Below are positions 14,223-25,010 of a stretch of 64,000 nt of DNA, in pieces. The stretch covers positions 315,001-379,000 of the forward strand of contig JARHVA010008346.1 of assembly GCA_037957365.1 (NCBI GenBank), read 5' to 3'. Within the stretch, counting starts at the first letter, position 1. Each line of letters begins with the position of its first letter. The position numbers were made by a program, and so were the translations under genes. The DNA comes from Torreya grandis. Lineage: Eukaryota > Streptophyta > Pinopsida > Cupressales > Taxaceae. The notes under the pieces are model-generated. The model ran no database searches. It was not told where the DNA came from and worked only from the letters and a program-made list of their open reading frames with translations.

Positions 14223-15447
14223 GAAATTATTGGTTTGAAGGAGAATAAATGCATACTTGGGTGTGTATAACACACCTTACCTTTTCTTGAGTCCAACTTG
14301 AGTGATTTTCTAGTGACTGATTTACAGCTAAGAGCATGTTATAGTAAATAATCATTACATATAATCTAAAATTGAAATTATTGAAAAGATTGAAATTGAA
14401 AGAGCAAGGTTTAAGAGTACATATGTGTATCAATGTAACTTCCTTTCCTACTAAAAATTTGATTTAAAAATATATATCATTGTAAAGAGTTGAAATTGAA
14501 ATTAAGACAAATATATATAAATATGGAAAGTGCATATATCTAAAGAGATAGAGATATTGGAAGGCACATGCCCCTAACCTTAGAGAAAAGGTGAGTTGCC
14601 ACTTGATAGTTAAAATTAGCTCAAACATGGAACCCAATAATAATTATAACCTAGTGAGCATGAGTGAACAAAGTAAACTTATACTATGAATAAATTAAAA
14701 TCATACTCTGAAACTAGTGAGGCTAGACGATAAAATCAAGTCTAGCCTAAAAACTTGGCAAGATTGAGTGATTTAATCATCTCAACCATACCATAAGTGA
14801 ACCAACTATTGCAATATATTGGCTCAATATAGTCTTTAAAAGTCCATCCTAGTGGGTGATGATAGTCCTTCTAAGTGTTATTAAATATGGAGCTAATTTA
14901 GATTTTGTAATATTAGAAAACATTTCATAGCATATGCACCTTATATATGTCTCATGTTAAAATTTTGTATAACAATGGTACTAATGTACAAAATTCTACC
15001 ACAAATGTGAATCTAAATTATATAACTATGTGCTTTGGCCAATTTGGAAATTATGTAAGTGTGGAGGGCATACTTATAAAGCATGCCCCCACTATATATG
15101 GAGAATTATGAAAACTAAAATAAGTGCCAATATGGAGGACATGTTTTCAAAACATGCCCCCACTAAATCTAGGTGTGTCAAATACTAAATAAGTATAGAT
15201 AACATGCTTCCAAATCATTCCCCTAATGGATAAAAATTGTGCCAAATGAATAACAATCCTCTATGGCATTCTCCCACTAATATTCCCCCCATTTAAGGTG
15301 AGGTATTAATAGAATTAGATAGTTACCTCACCTCAAAAGGATGAGATAATTGAATAATCTGTGAATGAAACCATGTAGCATATAGAGGAACATGACTAGG
15401 TAAATGTAACATTGAATGCATAAAACAATGTGATTATATGAAGGCCT
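14223..15447. other. 3' noncoding part of element G
   Basis: No open coding stretch with recognisable similarity. The right third holds a degenerate tandem repeat (15060-15290). It is separated from the rest of G by the chromovirus insertion at 15453. Confidence 0.4.
15060..15290. repeat. Degenerate tandem repeat, about 65-bp units, with palindromes
   Basis: Three to four units share a core of 'ggagg(g)cat' ... 'aa(a/g)catgcccccacta' and a trailer like 'aagtgccaa' or 'tgtgccaaa'. Unit two contains a perfect inverted repeat, catgtttt-c-aaaacatg, at 15140-15156. The copies become weaker to the right. Confidence 0.6.
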
Positions 15448-15452
15448 AAGAT
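15448..15452. repeat. Target-site duplication, left (aagat)
   Basis: Five bases repeated exactly at 22235-22239, on either side of the 15453-22234 element, as made by staggered integration. Confidence 0.9.
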
Positions 15453-16541
15453 TGATCTGTAAACTGAAAATGCAAGTGTGGCAAATTCAACAACTCACTT
15501 TTGCATTTAAAAGATATTTCTATTTTCTGACTTTTCTTTAAATTTTGAATAAAGGAATTATAACCAAAATTAAAAATGAAGATCATAATTATAAAACAAT
15601 AGATAAAAATCAAAAGATATAACTAACAAATTGATAATAGAGTTCGGCTTCAATAGCCTACATCTCTGGGTCTATTCAAATTGAGGACCATTCTCATTAA
15701 TTTTGTGCAACAAATGGCTTCCAAAATAAATAGAAGTCTTTAATTCACCTTCTCTAATCTCTACTTGCCTATATTTTTATCTCTCAGACCTGAAAATAAT
15801 GGCTTAAGGCCGTAAAAATCAAAAACAAGGCTATAACCTTCTTAATTCTCATTACACAGTTAGCTTTTTGTGTCTATTCAAGTAAAAATTAGTCTCGTTT
15901 ATAACACTTCGACCTCCGTGGCTGAAGTGGTCAAGGCATTAACCTTTTAGGTGGTAGGTCAAAGGTTCAAAACTGCCTCCCACCTTTCTAGGTGCTTGGG
16001 CAAGAGGAAAAGGTTGGCCTTCCTTCTTTTGGCATGCTTTGACTTGGTTTTTTGTCCCACATTTGTTGGAAAAGATAGTTTTCATGCTATAAATAAACAA
16101 GTTGGAGATCTTTTCAAATGCCTAAAATTTAGGCACCAAATTTGGCCACCATTTAAGCTTGGCCAATGCATATTTGGTGGAGTGACGTGGTGGGTGGCAT
16201 GGCAGTCTAGCCTTTGGCACCTTTAAATGTTTGAAAATTTCAAATAACATGTGAATAAAAAAACACCAAACCAAAATTTTTTTGCACCGAATTATTTTTC
16301 CATGTGTCAAATGGCTATTGGTCCACTTGGCATTTTTCAACAGTGCCACGTCACTTTTGACACCCCTTTTTTTACCTATCACAAGATTTCTTCAACTGGC
16401 TATATCTTGAGCATCCAGACTCCATTTTTTGAACTACAAAAAGCAATAGAAATATCTCGATGAATTATACAATGTGAAAATGATTTGAACAGAATATAAA
16501 GACTTTGAAAAATGGAACGGTACATGGATCCACCTAGATCA
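15453..16541 (-). repeat. 3' LTR of the chromovirus
   Basis: Same length and ends as the LTR at 21146-22234. The two copies align along their whole length with scattered substitutions and small indels. On the plus strand a 91-codon ORF (15951-16226) is present, but its equivalent in the other LTR differs and it has no recognisable domain. Confidence 0.93.
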
Positions 16542-16556
16542 TTCTTCCCCACTAGG
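16542..16556 (-). other. Polypurine tract of the chromovirus
   Basis: The plus strand reads 'ttcttccccactagg', which is purine-rich on the minus strand (gtggggaagaa). It abuts the TG start of the minus-strand 3' LTR. Confidence 0.7.
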
Positions 16557-16582
16557 AACTTTTGGACCTCTGAAAGTTGAAA

Positions 16583-17975
16583 TTAATTGGTAATGAGGTG
16601 AGGGTATTTTTCCCTCACCTTTCTAACTTCCATCCATCTAGCCTTTCTTGGGTGCATCCCTTTGAGACCAACATGAATATATTCAACATTACCTCTTCGC
16701 AAAGTCAACATATTCTTATCAAGTATAGTATCTTCTTGCAATTCTGTTAGATATTCAAGAGAAAAAACATCAACGAAAGGAATGGATACACTTTCATCAT
16801 GATCAATTATCATTGGAGGCTCATACAATTTCAAATTTTCCACATTTAAAATTGAATAAATCAGCATGTAAGATGGTAAATATAATCGAAAAGCATTTGT
16901 GCCATTTTTTTTGTTATTCAAAAAGGACCATACCAGATTGGTTTCAACTTTTTACCTTCACCTGTCAGTCTTTCCTTACTAATGTGAAGCCATACCATAT
17001 CACCTACAACAAATTGGTGATCAATACAATGTTTGTCATGCCTGGCTTTGTACTTGGCTTGACTTTTCTCCAATTGAGTATGAATAGTCTAATGAATGAG
17101 TTGTATTTGTTCAATGAACTTCTTGGCTCAAATGGCTTCTTTTGGTTCACCAATAGCTGTATCCTGTCCATAGCAAACATCTAGAGGAGATTTAGGCAAG
17201 TATCCATAACAAAATTCAAATGGAGATTTCATTGTAGAAGAATGAAGTGCTTGGTTATATGCATGTTGTATGTAACACAATTGTTCATCCCATAACTTTG
17301 GATGTTTATTGATGTAACCCCTAAACAAAAGTACCACAGTGCGGTTCACAACCTCTATTTGTCTATCGGTTCGTGGATGAAATGTAGTGCTCTTTTTTAA
17401 TTTAGTGTCCATTATTTTCCACAAAGTTGACCAAAACTCCCCAATAAATTGAGAATCCTGATAAAAAATAATTGAAGTAGGCAAACCAAAATGAACCCAT
17501 ACATGTTTAAAGAACAAATGTGTAGTGCCTTCACTAGTAATTTTCTTAGTGCAAGGAATCAAAACACACATTTTGATAAATCTATCCACAACCCCATATA
17601 AATAGTCATGTTTTCTTTGTGTCATAGGTAACCCCCCCCACAAAATCCATGGAGATACTTTCCCAGGGGTGAGTAGGAACAGGTAGAGGAGTGTAAAGTC
17701 CCAATTTCCTGTTACTAGGTTTACTTGTGGCACAAATAGTACATCCCTTTATATATTTAGCAACATTTTCTTACATACGAGGCCAATAACAATACATCTT
17801 CAAATGTGCAACCATTTTAGCAACTCCAAAATGACCAAAAATAAGAGAAGTATGTGCTTCTCTAATCATGTGTACCCTCTCATTTTGAGGAATACGTAGT
17901 TTACCCAAACGATATAAAAGATCATTGTGTACATGATAGTCCAATTCTTCTACTTGTCTACTACTCATCAAGTCT
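16583..17975 (-). pseudogene. Chromovirus integrase with chromodomain-like tail
   Basis: The zinc-binding H2C2 domain lies at 17971-17771 (REAHTSLIFGHFGVAKM, YCYWPRM) and continues in CTICATSKP. The core follows at 17733-17128: KHDYLYGVVDRFIKM, FGLPTSIIFYQDSQFIGEFW with the second catalytic Asp, and FHPRTDRQIEVVNR with the catalytic Glu. It ends with the 'YNQALHSSTMKSPFE' helix. The C-terminal part (16921-16583) has YSILNVENLKLYEPPM, then EDTILDKNMLTLRRGNVEYI, GLKGMHPRKARWMEV and VREKYPHL. These fit the integrase tail plus a degenerate chromodomain, which in this family steers insertion to modified histones. Pieces are in different frames and the catalytic SD.D site reads YQD. Confidence 0.85.
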
Positions 17976-17989
17976 TTATAAACATCCTA

Positions 17990-19380
17990 AAAATCAATAT
18001 CATTCACATATTTTTCTTTATAACTTTCATGAGACAAAGAACCATGTTGTAAAAGAATAGATGCAACAACCATAGGAGGCCTAGATAGCATATCTATAAC
18101 CTTATTCTGAATTCCTTTTTTATACTTGATCACAAGATAAAATTGTTGTAAGAAACCCATCTAATGAAAATGTCTAGACTATTGTGGCTTAGTTTGTGAT
18201 TGGAGATACTGTAAGGGCTAATGATCTATATGAATTATTGTTTCTTTGCCCATTAAGTAATGTTTCCATTTTTTAACACTTTAAACCAATGCATACAATT
18301 CCTTATCGTAAGTTGGATATTTTCTTATGACACTTGTAACGGTTTCATAATGATAACAAACTAGTTTCTTACCTTGCATTAAAATAGCTCCCATAGCATA
18401 CTCACTTGCATCCATCTTGATCTCAAATGGTTGTTGTATATTCAGAAGTGCCAAGACTGGAGCAGTACTTATCTTTTCTTTCAAAGTGTCAAAGGCTTTT
18501 TGATGTTTGCCTCCCCACTAAAAGACCTGTTTCACACTTGTCAAAGAATGCAAAGGTGATGCAATATATGAAATTGAGCAATAAACTTTCATCAAAACTA
18601 TACTGCACCAAGAAAACTTCTAACCTTAGTTGTGTTAGTGGGTGTAGGTGAATTAACAATGACTGCCACTTTTGTAGGATCAATTTTCAATTTACCATGT
18701 CCTACAATGTAACCCAAGTTTATCAAAGAGGTCTTGCCAAATTCACATTTTGACATTTTTAGTTAAAGTTTTTCCCTTCGTAATGCATCCATGACTTTCT
18801 TAATGTGGATCACATGCTCTTCCTATGACTTGTTTAAAATCAATATATCATCTAAGTAAACTATAACAAAATCATCAAGGAACTATCTAAAAACATCATT
18901 CATCAATCTCATGAATGTAGCCGGGGCATTACACAACTCAAAATGCATAACAAGCCATTCAAACAATCCCTATTTTGTTTTGAATGCGGTTTTCCACACA
19001 TCATTTTCATTTATTCTTACTTGATGATATCCACTTCTCAAATCCAGCTTAGTGAAATAAATATCATGTTTTAATTGATCCAATAAATCATCTATATGAG
19101 GAAGAGGTTAACAATTCTTAATAGTAATTTTGTTTAAAGCACGAAAATCAACACACATTCACCAAGTGCCATCTTTCTTTGGCACCAAAATAATTGGTGA
19201 ACCAATAGGAGATGAACTTGGATGAATAACACCTCTATCCAATAGATCCATTACCTATTTTTTGATTTCCTCATTTTCCACCACTAATAACCTATACATG
19301 CCAATGTTAGGGATAGGAGAATCCTGCAATAGCTAAATTTCATGTTGAACTCCCCTTTTAGGGGATAAGCCCTTAGGATC
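17990..19380 (-). pseudogene. Chromovirus reverse transcriptase and RNase H
   Basis: On the minus strand, RT blocks appear from 19160 leftward: [34 protein letters not shown], then near 18850 the active site VIVYLDDILI with both catalytic Asp residues. The RT thumb includes KCEFGKTSLINLGYIVG near 18720. RNase H follows: STAPVLALLNIQQPFEIKMD at about 18480-18420, then MGAILMQGKKLVCYHYETV and KYPTYDKELYALV down to 18281. At least two frameshifts and several stops lie between blocks, so no full enzyme is encoded. The YLDD site itself is intact. Confidence 0.85.
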
Positions 19381-19978
19381 CTAAAATACATCATCGTAAG
19401 TAGAAATTATTTCAACCAATTCATTCTTGTGTCTAGGATCACACTTTTCCAAATCTTGAGAATATTCTTTTTCCTTAGACTGAATCAACATGAGACAAAA
19501 AGTCTTGCTTGAATTAACTAGTCTTTTCATTTGCCCTGTTGTAACCAAGGAAAGACTTGTTCTATTGTGATGTGCTCTAACTATATATTCAATGCCATCC
19601 TTAACAAGCAAGTACTTATTCTCCTCTCTATAGAAGATTGCTTTTATATCATAAATATATCGGCTTCCCAAAATAATCCCACATATGTCTAATGGAACAA
19701 CATCTAACTCAACCTCATCTATGAACTTGGATGTGATGGCAAACCTTAGCCTACAAGTTTGTGAGACTTGTAGCTTCGCATTGTCACACACCCAACCTAG
19801 TGGATAAGGCTTTAGATGGAGATTGGTTTGTAAGCATAACTTCTTAACAACCTCTTCAGAAACTAAATTTTCTTGTGAACCACTATCAAAAACTCTAATG
19901 TGGAACAATTCATTTCTTTTCTTGTCAACATGCACAAAATTATGTTTAGAAGAAGATGCAACATTAGTGTTGGAAACT
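19381..19978 (-). pseudogene. Chromovirus aspartic protease
   Basis: The open frame from 19935 to 19381 contains IRVFDSGSQENLVSEEVV. Its DSG triad is the catalytic site of retropepsins, which cut the Gag-Pol polyprotein. It continues with VELDVVPLDICGIILGSRY, matching the 'D.ILG..W' end of the fold. The sequence leading to it (FVHVDKKRNELFHIR) begins near 19978 and is in a different frame from gag. The shift occurs at an A-run near 19982-19988 on the plus strand, so it is probably a small indel rather than programmed frameshifting. The catalytic domain looks intact at residue level. Confidence 0.8.
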
Positions 19979-19983
19979 GAAAG

Positions 19984-21071
19984 AAAAAATCATTATGTAA
20001 TCCCATAGCTTTAATCTTAGTTTCATCACCTGAATCTGAACCTAAGTCCTGAACCATAGCATTAGCCTTCTTTTCTTTCTTTTGATACCTCTTAGGCCTT
20101 AACTCAAGATGTAGTTTCCAACACTTAGACTCATCATGATTTGTCTTGCAATGATTACAAAATGGTTTTCCTTCTTCTTTTTTAACAATATAAGTGTATT
20201 TATGTTTACCCTTTCCTGATGAACTTTCCCCTTTGGATTGCTTAACATTAGATTGATTACTTTTTACTTTAGGAAAATATTCTTTTGATTTTTTTCCTCT
20301 AGCCTCTAAATGAGTGGCTTGGACACATATTGCATCTAAATTATTGGGATTGAACATAAGAGTCATATGTCTTAAGTAACTATTCAAGCCACCTATATAT
20401 TTTAGCAGTGTTTTTTGTGTGTATAGAGGAACATTCAAAAGTAAATCTTTTTTCCTAAACTCTTGTGTATAATCTTGAACACTTTAGCCTTTTCCTTGTT
20501 TGAAACTTTGCCAATCCATCATGGCTTGTTGCATATAGCCTAAAGGATAGAATTTTTTTTTGAGTTCTTCAATAAATTAATTACAAGTAGAAATCGAGTT
20601 ACCTTTTTGAAGCTCAACTTCCTTCAACTTACTCTCCCACTAGATGAGAGTTGTGCCTCCCATATGAAGAGTAGCCAAATGAATTTTTGACTCATCCCCT
20701 ACAATATTTTGGACCTTGCAATAAACTTCAATCTGCTTGACCCAATTATCCAACTTTTTGGCATTAACTTCACCATTAACATTGGTAATTCAAACTTAAT
20801 ATCCAATTTTAGTGAAGGGAGAGATTCCACATTTTTTTACCGTCATTCGATGAAGAAGGTTTTTCAGTTTCTTTACCTTTTGATTCTCATGAATCACCTT
20901 CTTTTTCATTCTCAAATTTCCTTTGTTTGTCATGGTATAGTTCCTTAACCATGCTTCTCGTATCCATGAAATCTCGATGGAAAGCTTGTTCAGATTCCAT
21001 CTCTTCTTTGGCCATCCTTGAAGCACGCCTTGAACCAATCTATGGATTATACTCAATGAGTTTTCCTTCAC
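19984..21071 (-). pseudogene. Chromovirus Gag with zinc knuckle
   Basis: One minus-strand frame runs from 21071 to 19984 with a few stops. It shows KKLDNWVKQIEVYCKVQNIV, HLATLHMGGTTLI, WESKLKEVELQKG and FYPLGYMQQAMMDWQSFKQG, then NVPLYTQKTLLKYIGGLNSY, all typical of the retrotransposon gag domain. A nucleic-acid-binding knuckle CNHCKTNHDESKC lies at about 20165-20127, with three residues instead of the usual four between the second Cys and His. A Lys-rich linker precedes it. Stops at usual Gln or Trp positions show decay. The start is taken as the Met at 21071 because it is the first in frame after the primer site. Confidence 0.85.
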
Positions 21072-21126
21072 CCTTTTGAGATTGAGACCTTATCAACATA
21101 CACTAGCAATAACTATTAAATAACAA

Positions 21127-21140
21127 CCACTTTGATACCA
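21127..21140 (-). other. Primer-binding site of the chromovirus
   Basis: The minus strand reads TGGTATCAAAGTGG five bases inside the 5' LTR. This is close to the complement of the initiator Met-tRNA 3' end used by many plant LTR elements. Confidence 0.75.
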
Positions 21141-21145
21141 AAATC

Positions 21146-22234
21146 TGATCTGTAAACTAAAAATGCAAGTGTGGAAAATTTGACAACTCACTTTTGCATT
21201 TAAAATATCTTTCTATTTTCTGACTTTTCTTTAAATTTTGAATAAAGAAATTATAACCAAAATTAAAAATGAAGATCAGAATTATAAAATAGCACATAAA
21301 AATTATAAGATATAACTAGCAAATTGATAATGGAGTTCAACTTTAATAGCCTATGTCTCCGGGTCCATTCGAAGTGAGGACCATTCTCATTAATTTTGTG
21401 CAACAAATGGCTTCCAAAATCAATACAAGTCTTCAATTCACCTTCTCTAATCTTTTCTTGCCTATATTTTTATCTCTCAGACTTGAAAATAATGGCCCAA
21501 GGCCATACAAAGCAAAAAAAAGGCTCTAACCTTCTTAATTCTCCTTACACAATTGGCTTTGTGTCTATTCAAGTAGAAATTAGTCCCTTTTATAACACTT
21601 TGACCTCCGTGGCTGAAGTGGTCAAGGCATTAACCTTTTAGGCAGTAGGTCAAAGGTTCCAAATAACCTCCCACCTTTCTAGGCACTTGGGCATGAGGAA
21701 AAGGTCGGCCTTCCTCCTTTTGGCATGCTTTGACTTGGTTTTTTGTCCCACATTTGCTAGAAAAGACAATTTTCATGCTATAAATAGAAAAGTTGAAGAT
21801 ATTTTCAAATGCCTAAGATTTAGGTGCCAAATTTGGCTACCATTTAAGCCTGGTCAATGCATGTTTGGTGGAGTGATGTGGTGGGTGGTGTGGCAGTTTG
21901 GCCTTTGGCACCTTTAGATGTTTGAAAATTTCAAATAACATGTGAATATTTAAATAACATGAAACCAAATTTTTTTTACACCTAATTATTTTGCCACATG
22001 TCAAATGGCTATTAGTCCACTTGGCACATTTTAACAGTGGCACATCACTTTTGACATCCCTTTTTAACCTATCGCAAGATTTCTTCAACTGGCTATATCT
22101 TGAGCATCCAGACTCCATTTTTCAAACCATGAAAAGTGTTAGAAAGCTCTCGATGAATTCTACGATGTGAAAATGATTTGAACAAAATTTGAAGACTTTG
22201 AAAAATGGAATGGTACACGGATCCACCTAGATCA
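21146..22234 (-). repeat. 5' LTR of the chromovirus
   Basis: 1089 bp, same ends (TGATCTGT...AGATCA) as the LTR at 15453-16541. The primer site lies to its left, so it is the 5' LTR of the minus-strand element. Confidence 0.93.
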
Positions 22235-22239
22235 AAGAT
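22235..22239. repeat. Target-site duplication, right (aagat)
   Basis: Exact partner of 15448-15452. Confidence 0.9.
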
Positions 22240-23559
22240 TCATGATAAATATCATGGAAAATTTTATATAATAATATTAAATCTCAATAATCAAACAAGC
22301 ACACACACAAGAGCACTTAAAAGCAAGTCAATATACAATGGTCCTAGGAGACCACAAATAAGGGGCATGTTTAATTGTTACACAATTTAAGGGATGTACT
22401 TTGTCAAAGGTCCACAAAATAAATAATGACATATTCAAATGTCCATAAAATAAACAATGACATATTCAAATTGAAAAAAAGGCACACATAGACACAAGGG
22501 ATAAAAACAAAGGAGCATATTCAAATATTTAAACAAAAAAGATAATAGTAAGGTAAGAGAATAAAGTAATTACATAAAGGAAAACATAAATAATTAAAAT
22601 AATCGTATCATAGTAACCTATGGATCAAATGTGTTAGTAAAAAATTTCAAGTCCATATCATATCAAGTACCATATGAAATATATAATCAAGGATAAAGGC
22701 ATATGTAAGTACATATATTGTATCAAAAAATGATAATGTAAGGTGACCATAGAATGATATAGCATATGTGTATCAAAATTAAATAAGCATATACTCCTAA
22801 TGTGTACATGACATGAGTAAATAGAAGGCCCAACATCTAAAATAGGAATAGATAATGTATTTGGGTATGCCTGTATCACACTCATATAGAAACATGACAC
22901 ACATGTGTATGTAGGAGTAAATGGTATTCCATCCATCAACATATAACTAAAACATATATTCCAAGGAGCCAATAAAATCTAGGTGATAAAACTTTTTTGG
23001 GAGTTTTTGAAGTTTTTTTAAATTTTTTTGGTATTTTTTGAATATATGAAGATGAAATATCATCCTATGATCTCATCCAAAGAATGTTTATAGGTATCTC
23101 CCCACTCAGAACTTGGTACAATATATTTGTGGTAATTATAAGGAACATGTATAAGTACAATATCTATCACTTTAGTATATTTTATGCTTTGTGTATGTAT
23201 AATAAGACTCTAAGTTTATGAAGTATAAATAAAAATTATAGGGATTAGTGGAACCCATCTCTATGTGCTCTATAGTTCCTTTGGAATAACAATATTATAA
23301 ACATGTTTAGGTGTTTTAGATGTCTAAATATGGTGCATAATAGAATATGGTGATTTTGTATAATCCATTATATGTATCTAATGTAATGATTTCTCAAGTA
23401 ATAGATACCTAGTAAAGGGGATTACATGTTACTTACCCTTTTTTGGTCGATTAACCTTAGTAGGTTTGATATTTAGTTACTTGGGTATAAGTTTTTATTG
23501 TTTAATAGGATGCACATATGGGACTTTGGGAACTATAATTACCTAATTTTCATGAATGT
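22240..23559. other. No gene seen; AT-rich part of element G
   Basis: Stops in all frames, apart from a 104-codon stretch at 22658-22972 (minus) with no recognisable domain. It has many ATA/ATG-rich short words. No RT blocks were found where they would be expected. Confidence 0.4.
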
Positions 23560-23820
23560 ATTTAACGTACCCATTAACTATTTAAGGTATTGCTTGAAGT
23601 GTATAGATCCAAGGTCTTCCCAATAACATATCAAATATTCTTGTGGAAGACATAAATGAAAAGGTAGTAACCACATGTGTGAGACTAACCTATAAAGGTA
23701 GGTCAATATCACTAAGATCCTTATAGGATGTCTCATTAAATGCTCTAACTAATCTAGTAGAAGGACAAAAATCATGATGAGTATAACCCAAATTCACAAG
23801 TAATGTCATGGTACAAACAT
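23560..23820 (-). pseudogene. Element G protease remnant
   Basis: The minus strand reads TRLVRAFNETSYKDLSDIDL, then FSFMSSTRIFDMLLGRPWIY and TLQAIP. This matches the second half of the Tat/Athila-type protease: 'VRAF.G......G.I.LP' and 'Y..LLGRPWIH....VPS'. The catalytic DSG of the first half is not visible (a stretch near 23830 reads TLLVNLGYTHHDF). One stop interrupts the piece. Confidence 0.65.
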
Positions 23821-24539
23821 TTTCACTTGCATCTTTATTGATCATAATAATATGTATAGGGTAGTAATCAAGGAATGCTCAAATGAATAAAGAATGAAGA
23901 TCATATACATCATCCTTAATCTTAGTTTCATTAAAATTAATAAGTATTTTAACCATAATAGGTATATTTCATGTATAATTATAAATAATCCCATCTAATG
24001 GGTGCATATAATGTGGTCGAGGAGGATGTGCATTATATGCCTTTTGCACTTTTGGTTCCTTTTTTATAATGATCTTATAAATGATTGTTAAATATTTTCT
24101 ATTGCTATTGATCACCAGGTTGTAAACTAAATTCCTTGGGAGGATCATCAAATTTAATATTTTGGTCATAAATAAGTTCTTGGATATTATGCTTCAAAGT
24201 AAAAATATATATCTATAGAATTTCATGGTCCCTAGTTATAATCACAATAAGCATTCTCATCATATATTTTGGGTAGAGGTTTATTAATATCAATCTCTAT
24301 AGGATTAGGGAGAGATATAAGATGACACTCTGTACTATCCATGGGTGTAATGAAGTTGGAGACTTAGGTAAGCATGCAAATTGTCTCTTTGGTGCATTAG
24401 ATAGGACAAGTCAATTAGGCTAATATGAAACTATGTTAACTACAATGGTTTTTTCCTTTTTAAGCTCAGGAGGTTTTTACTTATAACTTGGTTTTATTGT
24501 AAACTTGGCACTAGATGTAGATGTATCTAGTGTGTTTTC

Positions 24540-25010
24540 TACATACTTGATCGTATTTAATGAAATAAGTTTATTTTCATAGTCTCATACAAAATGGCAT
24601 AATTCATCAAAAGATTTTAAATCCTTGAAAATAATGGACTCATGTAAAGGAGAAAACAAAATCTTCTTGAATATTTCTTGAAACTCTTTATCTTCCATAG
24701 GATTGGTCATTTTAGCCAACATTGTCTTGCAACTCAAGACATGTTCATTGATAGGTTCATTTGTTCCTTGTTTGATTTTGGTAATTTGAGCATAGGAAAC
24801 CTTTTCAAAAATATTAATGTAAAATTGTGCCAAAAATGATATGTAAGAGGTTTGAATGATTTTACAAATGGAGAGGTAAATCATAAAACCACCTTAAAGG
24901 ATAGTCCTTTGGGATTCTTGGGAATAATTTGGTCAAACATTTATCATTAGAGACATAGTAATTTATATTTTCTAGTATTATGGAATGTAACCCTAGGTTG
25001 ATAAAGAGCT
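24540..25010 (-). pseudogene. Element G Gag remnant
   Basis: The minus strand reads LFPRIPKDYPLRWFYDLP, then in the next frame ISFLAQFYINIFEKVSYAQI, KIKQGTNEPINEHVLSCKTM and KSFDELCHFV. These are the gag-domain blocks of Tat-like gypsy elements: the 'LFP.SL...A..W...LP' helix, the 'F...F' helix, and the 'Q...E...Y..RW' region. A frameshift lies near 24884. No zinc knuckle was identified downstream. Confidence 0.75.

Larger units (their letters stand above)
15453..22234 (-). mobile_element. Complete chromovirus-type Ty3/gypsy element
   Basis: Two 1089-bp LTRs, both beginning TGATCTGT and ending AGATCA, flank 4604 bp of internal DNA. The 5-bp duplication aagat surrounds the whole. Orientation is minus: the primer site lies beside the right LTR, the polypurine tract beside the left one, and gag, protease, RT, RNase H and integrase run leftward. 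The integrase end carries a chromodomain-like tail, which assigns the element to the chromoviruses. Coding frames are broken by frameshifts and stops, so it cannot move on its own. It inserted into the internal part of element G. Confidence 0.93.

Noticed and set aside
15951..16226. 91-codon plus-strand ORF inside the chromovirus LTR
   Set aside because: It lies in an LTR, has no recognisable domain, and the other LTR copy differs in start and length.
16813..17184. 123-codon plus-strand ORF
   Set aside because: It overlaps the clear integrase on the minus strand and shows no domain of its own.
19863..19978. Programmed frameshift between chromovirus gag and protease
   Set aside because: The frames overlap, but the change sits at an A-run and the gene has other indels, so a simple indel is more likely.
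22658..22972. 104-codon minus-strand ORF in element G
   Set aside because: Low-complexity, Tyr/Ile/Met-rich reading of AT-rich DNA with no domain; kept only as part of an unassigned stretch.
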